6,150 nucleotides of DNA from JACVRW01 sp035705985 (GTDB lineage: Bacteria > Actinomycetota > Thermoleophilia > Solirubrobacterales > Thermoleophilaceae), in the NCBI GenBank assembly GCA_035705985.1, contig DASSVP010000038.1, forward strand, positions 1 to 6,150, written 5' to 3'. Numbering within the stretch: position 1 is the stretch's first letter; every line of letters begins with the position of its first letter. This document shows, piece by piece, positions 1-4,923 of the stretch. A program made the position numbers and the translations under genes. The notes beneath the pieces were generated by a model, which was given only the letters and a program-made list of their open reading frames with translations, had not been told where the DNA came from and made no database searches.

Positions 1-75
1 ATGGAGGACAACTTCTCCAAGTGGCGGACGCGCGAGGGCATCCGCGATCTGCCCGAGCTGGGCGAGCAGGACTAG
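1..75 (+). CDS. 3' end of an unidentified plus-strand gene (partial)
   Basis: Frame +1 is open from the window edge to a TAG at 73-75. It reads a charged C-terminal peptide of 24 residues, with KWRTREG near residue 8 and ending PELGEQD. The ATG at position 1 is probably an internal methionine, because a 24-residue protein with no upstream signal would be unlikely. The stop codon shares the palindrome CTAG (72-75) with the stop of the convergent M28 peptidase gene, a plausible arrangement in a window where almost every gene boundary overlaps. I do not recognise the family from this fragment, and the reading frame itself is moderately rather than strongly supported. Confidence 0.5.
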   Translation: MEDNFSKWRTREGIRDLPELGEQD

Positions 76-1226
76 CCCCGCAGGTATTCCTGGCAGATCC
101 GGAGGGCGCCCTCGACGCTGTCCCAGTCGAGGTTGTCGGGCGTGTCCGAGGGCCAGTGGTACTCGGCCGGAAACTTCGCCTCGTCCACGCCTCCAAGCGT
201 GCAGGTCCGGTAGCCGGCCCGCAGCGCGATCAGGGCGTCGGTGGCCGCGACGGTGCGGAGCCCGCGGGTCAGCTCGACGCCGGCCGCCGCGCCGGCCCGG
301 GCGAGCGCCTCGCGCGAGGATTCCGTATAGGGCCGCATGCGCAGCATCCCCTCCGCCTCGACGACGCACAGGTGCGGCGAGCCCACGCACTCGAGGCAGA
401 CGAACTCGGTCGAGTCCCGGTCCAGCTCCCCGAAGTGGCGGCGGCCGAAGGCCTGCATCCCCTCCATGAAGCCCTCCTCGGAGCCGGTCGAGAGCAGGAT
501 CACGCGGATCCCGTCCGGCGGGCTCTCGGCCAGCTCGTGCGCCAGCGCGACGAGCACGGCCACCGAGCTCAGGTTGTCGTTGGCGCCCGGCACCACGCGA
601 CTCGCGCCGATGTTCGCCATGGTCGCCGCCGCGCCGAGCGAGAACAACAGTCCGCCGGCCCTCAGCGAGCGCCGGCCCAGCAGGCCCCAGAGCGCCACGA
701 GCAGCGGCCCCAGGAAGGTGCCGTAGATGATCGGGATGCTCTGGTTCGCCTTCGCGTGCAGCTCCGGGAACGCCCACATCCCGGCGCGCGGCAGCGCCGG
801 GTGGAACACGAGCCCGCTGTGGGCGGCGTCGTGGTGGGCGATGAAGACGACCGTGCGCTCGGCAGCGGGGTCGGCGGCCTCGGCGACGACGTTCCAGGTC
901 TGGCGCTGCGGCAGCGTGGCGCGCCGGAACCACAGCCGGCCGCCGCTCACGTCGTCGTACACGGCGGCGGCGGCGATCCCGCCGACGAGCATGGCGGGCC
1001 GGCGCCCCAGCCGCGCGGCCAGGACACTGGCGGCGTTCAGCAGCCCGAGCGGCCACCAGTAGCCGCCGTGCGCGCGCTCCTCCTCGACCCGCACGTGGCG
1101 GCAGCCGGCCGCCTCGAACTCGCGCGCGAGCCACTCCGCCGCCCGCCGCTCGCCGCCCGACGCCGAGGGCCGCTCGTACGAGGCGAGCTCGCGGACGACC
1201 CGCTCGATCAGGGCTCGTCGCGCCAT
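72..1226 (-). CDS. M28 family zinc metallopeptidase with internal hydrophobic segments
   Basis: This 384-residue protein is a di-zinc peptidase of family M28, whose members are mostly aminopeptidases or carboxypeptidases. The metal-site motifs appear in order: HHD at 131-133 (in place of the usual HxD-type block), the bridging Asp in GANDN (D217), the catalytic/metal Glu pair in TGSEEGF (E250-E251), an acidic residue in LECVGS (E279) and the C-terminal His in HWPSD (H357). Hydrophobic stretches lie near residues 57-71, 78-90, 165-184 and 190-205. The last two fall between H131 and D217, so the enzyme is probably membrane-associated. There is no cleavable signal peptide. The ATG at 1226-1224 follows a good ribosome site and overlaps the end of the M48 gene by 19 bp, which implies one transcript and probably coupled translation. 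The reading frame stays open upstream through the whole M48 gene, but that is a high-GC effect. The substrate is unknown. Confidence 0.88.
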   Translation of the reverse strand: MARRALIERVVRELASYERPSASGGERRAAEWLAREFEAAGCRHVRVEEERAHGGYWWPLGLLNAASVLAARLGRRPAMLVGGIAAAAVYDDVSGGRLWFRRATLPQRQTWNVVAEAADPAAERTVVFIAHHDAAHSGLVFHPALPRAGMWAFPELHAKANQSIPIIYGTFLGPLLVALWGLLGRRSLRAGGLLFSLGAAATMANIGASRVVPGANDNLSSVAVLVALAHELAESPPDGIRVILLSTGSEEGFMEGMQAFGRRHFGELDRDSTEFVCLECVGSPHLCVVEAEGMLRMRPYTESSREALARAGAAAGVELTRGLRTVAATDALIALRAGYRTCTLGGVDEAKFPAEYHWPSDTPDNLDWDSVEGALRICQEYLRG

Positions 1227-2422
1227 GCCTCTCCGATTCCTATGCGCTCGACCGTGGTCGGGTGGGTGGCAAAGAGCAGCTGGAAGAGCCGCGGCGGGTC
1301 CGGGTCGGAGATGTTGCGGATCGCGATCCTGCGCTCGAACTTCACGAAGTCCGCCGGGTCGCGGGTGAGGTCGAGCGCGAAGGCGTCCGCGCGCGCCTCG
1401 ACCTGGCGGGACAGCACGTTCGAGGCCGCGCCGAGGCCCAGGGCGACGAGCGAGATCGCCAGCGCGACCGCGGGGAGGCCGGCGGGCCACCGGAGCGCGC
1501 CCCGTCCGGCGAATCGCTCTGCCAGCGCCTGGGTCAGGAAGGTGCCGGCCGGCGCCACGAGCGCCAGCCACGCGAGGCCGTGCAGCAGGTCGTTGTGCTT
1601 CTGGTGGGAGAGCTCGTGCGCCACGACGATGCGGACCTCGTCGTGCGGGAAGCGGTCGATCAGGTTGTCGTACAGCACGACGCGCTTGCTGTGCCCGAGC
1701 CCGTTGACGTACGCGTTCGCCGCGCTCGTGCGGCGGCTCGCGTCGACCCGGTACACCTCGCCCACGTCCACGCCGGCGCGCTGCGCCAGCTCCACGACGT
1801 CCTCGCGCAGCGGACCGGGGCGGAGCGGCTCGAAGCGGTTGAAGAGCGGGTCGATCACGACGGGCCAGAGCCAGACGGTCACGACCGCGTACGCCACGAC
1901 CAGCGCCGACGCCGGCGCCCACCAGTTGCGCGGGAAGCGGCGGATCAGCGCCACGGCCACGAGCCCGCCGATCGCGGCGGTGACCGCGCCGATCCCGGCC
2001 GACTTCGCGACGTCGACCGCCCAGTCGGGCCACGCCTGGGTCGCGAGGCCCACGTCGAGCGCTCGCTCCCTCATCCAGGCGCGCAACGGCAGCCCGACCA
2101 CGACGAGCAGGAGCGAGATGCCCGCTCCCACGGCGGCCCCGCCCAGCAACGGACGGGCCTGGACGCGGGCGATCAGGCGCTCGGGCGGGCGCCACGCGAG
2201 CACCGCCAGCGCCGCGACGCCGACACCCAGGTTGGCCAGCCCAAGCACGCGCTGGAGCCCGCGAAAGTCCTCCGCCCGGTCGAGCTGAAAAGCCGTGAAG
2301 TACTGTTCGACCTCGACCGGGGCGGGCTCGATCAGGCCGCTGCGCGGCCGGAGCAGGAACGTCGCAACGGCGGCCGCGGCCACCGAGACGACGATCGCAA
2401 GCGGCAGCCGCGAACGCCCCAT
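1208..2422 (-). CDS. M48 family (Ste24/CAAX prenyl protease 1-like) integral membrane metalloprotease
   Basis: This 404-residue protein matches the M48A (Ste24-type) intramembrane zinc endopeptidase layout. The zinc-binding motif HELSH is at 269-273 and the third ligand is in EARAD (E342, with D346). Upstream are the family blocks DPLFNRFEPL and NAYVNGLGHSKRVVLYDNL; near the end is HPTTVERI. About seven hydrophobic segments are visible: near residue 6-24, around GLANLGVGVAALAVL, GGAAVGAGISLLLVVVG, AGIGAVTAAIGGLVAVAL and ALVVAYAVVTVWLWPVV, then two flanking the region between HELSH and EARAD. In eukaryotes this family processes prenylated CAAX proteins; bacterial members are thought to act in membrane protein quality control or processing, and the substrate here is unknown. 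The ATG at 2422-2420 is preferred over the 20-residue upstream extension because that extension would run into the divergent gene and its promoter. No ribosome site sits at proper spacing, which fits a leaderless message. It is the first gene of an operon with the M28 peptidase. Confidence 0.9.
   Translation of the reverse strand: MGRSRLPLAIVVSVAAAAVATFLLRPRSGLIEPAPVEVEQYFTAFQLDRAEDFRGLQRVLGLANLGVGVAALAVLAWRPPERLIARVQARPLLGGAAVGAGISLLLVVVGLPLRAWMRERALDVGLATQAWPDWAVDVAKSAGIGAVTAAIGGLVAVALIRRFPRNWWAPASALVVAYAVVTVWLWPVVIDPLFNRFEPLRPGPLREDVVELAQRAGVDVGEVYRVDASRRTSAANAYVNGLGHSKRVVLYDNLIDRFPHDEVRIVVAHELSHQKHNDLLHGLAWLALVAPAGTFLTQALAERFAGRGALRWPAGLPAVALAISLVALGLGAASNVLSRQVEARADAFALDLTRDPADFVKFERRIAIRNISDPDPPRLFQLLFATHPTTVERIGIGEAWRDEP
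1228..1234 (-). promoter_or_regulatory. ribosome binding site of the M28 peptidase gene
   Basis: Read on the minus strand, GGAGAGG lies just before the ATG at 1226-1224, with the GGAG core 4 bases from the start codon. It lies inside the last codons of the M48 gene. It decides the start: the frame is open far upstream, but this is the ATG with a ribosome site, and the MARRALIERVV N-terminus fits the start of an M28 domain. Confidence 0.6.
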
Positions 2423-2430
2423 CTCCCGAC

Positions 2431-2436
2431 ACTGTA
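2431..2436 (-). promoter_or_regulatory. -10 element for the M48-M28 operon (probable leaderless start)
   Basis: Minus-strand TACAGT matches TAnnnT and ends 8 bases before the M48 ATG, so transcription would begin at or right next to the start codon. GGGAG touches the ATG directly, too close to act as a normal ribosome site. No convincing -35 box is seen 16-18 bases further upstream, which is already inside the divergent gene. The transglycosylase gene shows the same 8-base spacing. Confidence 0.55.
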
Positions 2437-2440
2437 GAAG
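2435..2440 (+). promoter_or_regulatory. -10-like element for the phosphoesterase-lipoprotein-kinase operon (probable leaderless start)
   Basis: Plus-strand TAGAAG sits 7 bases before the ATG at 2448. It keeps the TA of TAnnnT but has G at the last position, so it is a weaker match than the element on the other strand, with which it overlaps by two bases. There is no Shine-Dalgarno sequence between it and the ATG, which favours a leaderless message. No clear -35 box is visible. Confidence 0.42.
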
Positions 2441-2447
2441 CCTCCAG

Positions 2448-3179
2448 ATGCGCATCGCCCTGCTCTCAGACGTCCACGGCAACCTGCCCGCCTTCCAGGC
2501 GGTGCTCGCCGACGTGGACGCGCAGGCGCCGGACGAGGTCTGGTGCCTCGGCGACCTCGTGGGCTACGGCGCGCAGCCGGACGGCTGCGTCGAGCTGGCG
2601 CGCGACAGCTGTGACCTCTCCCTGGCCGGCAACCACGACCTCGTCGTGACCGGGGAGATCCCGATCACGGACTTCTCGTCCAGCGCGGCGGCGGCCGCTC
2701 GCTGGACGCAGGAGACGATCGGCGAGGAGACGATGGCCTTCCTCAAGGGCCTCGTTCCGGCCGACGCCGACCGCGAGCCCGCGCTCTACCACGCCAGTCC
2801 CCGCGACCCGGTCTGGGAGTACGTGCTGTCGACCTGGCAGGCGGACGAGTGCATCGACCTGATGGAGGCGCGCGTGGGGGCCGTCGGCCACTCGCACGTG
2901 GCGCTCTGGTTCCGGCGAGACGACTCGGGCAAGATGTCCGGGGCGACCGCGGACGCCGGCTCGGAGCACGACCTGTCGGCCGGGCGCTGGCTCGTGAACC
3001 CCGGCGGGGTCGGCCAGCCACGCGACGGCGATCCCCGCGCCGCGTGGCTCCTGCTAGACACAGGGGAATGGACGGCCACCTGGCGGCGGGTCGAATATCC
3101 GATCGAGGAAGCCGCCAGGGCGATCGAGGAGGCGGGTCTCCCGCGCGTCCTCGCGGAGCGCCTCTTCAGCGGACAATGA
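2448..3179 (+). CDS. YfcE/MJ0936-like metallophosphoesterase (calcineurin-like fold)
   Basis: This 243-residue cytoplasmic enzyme has a complete set of dinuclear metallophosphoesterase motifs: DVH (8-10), GDLVGYG (35-41), GNHD (61-64), a metal His in YHASP (H115) and GHSH (147-150). It also has the NPGGVGQPRDGDP block (184 onward) typical of the YfcE/MJ0936-like branch (Metallophos_2). Family members cleave phosphodiesters or phosphomonoesters, and the natural substrate of most is unknown. The start at MRIALLSDVHGN places the first motif where the family has it; the frame is open further upstream, but that stretch lies antisense to the M48 gene. The stop overlaps the lipoprotein start (ATGA, 3176-3179). 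Because it shares an operon with a Ser/Thr kinase, a role in reversing phosphorylation or acting on a signalling nucleotide is possible, but that is inference only. Confidence 0.88.
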   Translation: MRIALLSDVHGNLPAFQAVLADVDAQAPDEVWCLGDLVGYGAQPDGCVELARDSCDLSLAGNHDLVVTGEIPITDFSSSAAAAARWTQETIGEETMAFLKGLVPADADREPALYHASPRDPVWEYVLSTWQADECIDLMEARVGAVGHSHVALWFRRDDSGKMSGATADAGSEHDLSAGRWLVNPGGVGQPRDGDPRAAWLLLDTGEWTATWRRVEYPIEEAARAIEEAGLPRVLAERLFSGQ

Positions 3180-3748
3180 CGAGCCCCAAGCGCATATTCC
3201 TCCTGGCACTGCTCGGCGCCGCCCTCGCGATCGCGGGGTGCGGCGGCGACGAGGAGGGTGAGCCGATCCCGGCCCAGACCGCGCAGGCGCTCGAGGCCGA
3301 GCTGGACGGCGTCCAGGCGCGCATCGACAACGGGAGCGCGGGTGCGTGCAACGACATCCTGGAGGGCGACCGCGGCCCGAATCTCGAGCGCGTCCAGCAG
3401 CTCATCGACGGCCTGCCCGACGACGTGGATCCCGACGTGCGCTCCGCGCTCGAGGACAGCTTCGACCGCCTCTGGGAGCTGGTCCAGCAGGACTGCGACG
3501 ACAAGGAGCAGGAGGAGGAGTCCGAGCGGCAGGAGGAGCCCGAGCCGGAGCCGGAGCCGACTCCCACGGAGACCGAGACGGCGCCGGAGACCCCCACGGA
3601 GACCGAGACGGCGCCCCTCCCGACCGACCCCGAGGAGGCGCCTCTGCCTCCCGAGGGCGACGGCGACAACAACGGCGAGACGCCCGGCGGGGGCAACGGT
3701 GGCGGCGTCGGCCCGGGCGCCGCGAAGGCGAAGGGGAAGAAGGAGTGA
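3176..3748 (+). CDS. acidic lipoprotein with low-complexity linker, co-encoded with a Ser/Thr kinase
   Basis: This 190-residue protein starts with a typical lipoprotein signal: a basic n-region (PKR, 4-6), a hydrophobic core (7-20) and lipobox IAGC with the lipidated Cys at 22. The mature part has a predicted helical domain (about 30-107) with two cysteines, C58 and C107, that could form a disulfide. A long acidic, Pro/Thr/Glu-rich linker follows (about 108-155) with EP repeats and two TPTETETAP units, then a Gly-rich stretch and a basic tail (KAKGKKE). It would be anchored to the outer face of the membrane, with the linker spanning cell-wall material. I do not know a named family. The ATG overlaps the phosphoesterase stop and has no strong ribosome site of its own, so translation is probably coupled. 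The stop overlaps the kinase GTG, so the three genes should be made together. It is a plausible sensor or partner of the kinase, unproven. Confidence 0.85.
   Translation: MTSPKRIFLLALLGAALAIAGCGGDEEGEPIPAQTAQALEAELDGVQARIDNGSAGACNDILEGDRGPNLERVQQLIDGLPDDVDPDVRSALEDSFDRLWELVQQDCDDKEQEEESERQEEPEPEPEPTPTETETAPETPTETETAPLPTDPEEAPLPPEGDGDNNGETPGGGNGGGVGPGAAKAKGKKE
3559..3615 (+). repeat. 30-bp-period tandem repeat inside the lipoprotein linker
   Basis: Two copies of a 27-base unit at 3559-3585 and 3589-3615 differ at one base (T versus C at 3562/3592), giving a 30-base period and two TPTETETAP peptide units from residue 129. It is preceded by short gccgga-type repeats (about 3544-3558) that encode Glu-Pro pairs. 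The period is a multiple of three, so gain or loss of a unit would keep the frame and only change linker length. Confidence 0.9.
3731..3736 (+). promoter_or_regulatory. ribosome binding site of the kinase gene
   Basis: AAGGGG lies 8 bases before the GTG at 3745, inside the last codons of the lipoprotein gene. A second purine-rich AAGGAG abuts the GTG and is too close to be the main site. This supports the GTG at 3745 rather than a later start, which would cut into the kinase glycine loop. Confidence 0.55.
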
Positions 3749-4923
3749 GCCCGCCCACCGAGGTCGCGGGCCGCTACGTCATCGAGCGCCGCCTCGGCGC
3801 AGGCGGCATGTCGACGGTGTTCATGGCGCGCGACACGGTGCTCGAGCGGCCCGTCGCGGTGAAGCTGCTCGCGGAGCACCTGGCCGATGACCAGGACTTC
3901 GTCTACCGCTTCCAGCGCGAGGCGCTGTCGGCCGCGAAGCTCCAGCACCCGAACATCGTGCAGGTGTTCGACTCCGGGCAGGACTCGGCCTCCGAGCGGC
4001 ACTACATCGTCATGGAGTACGTGCACGGCCCCTCGGCGGCCGACATCCTGCGCGAGCGCAAGCAGCTCGGGATCGAGGAGACCGCGCAGCTCGTGCGCGA
4101 CGGTTGCCACGGCCTCGACTACGCGCACCGCGCCGGCGTGGTCCACCGCGACGTGAAGCCCGGCAACCTGCTCTTCGCCGAGGAGATGGGGCTCACGAAG
4201 CTCGCGGACTTCGGGATCGCGAAGGCCGCCGAGCAGACGCGCATCACGCAGGTCGGATCGGTGCTCGGCACCGCGGCGTACCTGTCGCCCGAGCAGGCGC
4301 GCGGCGAGGAGGCGGGCCCCGCGTCCGACATCTACTCGCTCGGCGTGTGCGCGTACCAGTTCCTCACGGGGCGGCTCCCGCACGAGTACGCGTCGCTCAC
4401 GGAGCTGGCGCTGAAGCAGCAGCAGGACCCGGTCGCGCCGGTCACCGACTACCGGCCCGACGTGCCGCCGGAGCTCGACCAGGCCGTCCGCGTGGCGCTC
4501 GAGCGCGACCCTTCGGCGCGCTATTCGAGCGCGCTCGAGATGGCCGAGGCGATCCAGGCCGGCCTGCGCGGCGAGAGCACGGACGCGACGCAGGTGCTCG
4601 ACGACACCGCGGCGACCCGGGCGATGCAGCGGACCACGATGGGGCCTGCGCCCACGCGCGTCCACGACGCGGTGCCCGCGACCGCCAGCCCGGTGGAGCA
4701 GGCGCGCTCGCGCCGCAGCGAGCGCGAGGCGGCGCGCGCCTCGGCCCGCCGGCGCCGTTTCGGAAGCTTCCTCGCGCTGCTGGCCGCGATCGCGGCGATC
4801 GTCGTCGTGGCCGTCGCCCTCCTGTCGTCGTCGAGCGGCGACTCGGTCGAGCCCGTGGACGGCGGCGACGTGCAGGGTCAGATCGACGGCCTGCGCGACT
4901 TCATCGGAGAGCACTCGCGCTAG
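3745..4923 (+). CDS. PknB-type transmembrane Ser/Thr protein kinase without PASTA domains
   Basis: This 392-residue Hanks-type kinase has an intact catalytic domain at about 11-270: glycine loop GAGGMSTV (18-25), VAVK lysine K40, partner Glu E59, catalytic loop HRDVKPGN (134-141), DFG (155-157) and GTAAYLSPE (175-183). T165 and T168 lie in the activation loop, where PknB-type kinases autophosphorylate. A Thr-rich juxtamembrane stretch (279-304) and a basic segment (318-338) lead into one transmembrane helix (about 341-360). Only about 32 acidic residues then remain outside, ending in a short amphipathic segment. Many actinobacterial PknB-like kinases carry PASTA or other sensor domains here; this one has none. 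It is the last gene of the operon, its GTG overlaps the lipoprotein stop (GTGA, 3745-3748), and its 3' end overlaps the convergent transglycosylase gene by 23 bp. All catalytic residues are present, so it should be active. Its substrates and signal are unknown. Confidence 0.93.
   Translation: MSPPTEVAGRYVIERRLGAGGMSTVFMARDTVLERPVAVKLLAEHLADDQDFVYRFQREALSAAKLQHPNIVQVFDSGQDSASERHYIVMEYVHGPSAADILRERKQLGIEETAQLVRDGCHGLDYAHRAGVVHRDVKPGNLLFAEEMGLTKLADFGIAKAAEQTRITQVGSVLGTAAYLSPEQARGEEAGPASDIYSLGVCAYQFLTGRLPHEYASLTELALKQQQDPVAPVTDYRPDVPPELDQAVRVALERDPSARYSSALEMAEAIQAGLRGESTDATQVLDDTAATRAMQRTTMGPAPTRVHDAVPATASPVEQARSRRSEREAARASARRRRFGSFLALLAAIAAIVVVAVALLSSSSGDSVEPVDGGDVQGQIDGLRDFIGEHSR

Noticed and set aside
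21..2288. Plus-strand open frame of more than 700 codons opposite the protease operon
   Set aside because: It is antisense to two genes with full catalytic motifs, is rich in Arg, Ala, Pro and Ser with no recognisable domain, and is expected where GC content removes stop codons.
72..2432. M28 frame stays open through the whole M48 gene, suggesting a fused or frameshifted 786-residue protein
   Set aside because: Upstream residues in this frame are Arg/Gly/Ala-rich shadow sequence; the M48 frame is intact in another frame, and the M28 ATG has its own ribosome site.
2295..2447. Upstream extension of the phosphoesterase by 51 residues
   Set aside because: The extension is antisense to the M48 N-terminus, and the family begins directly with the MRIALLSDVHGN-type strand; the -10 lies just before the ATG at 2448.
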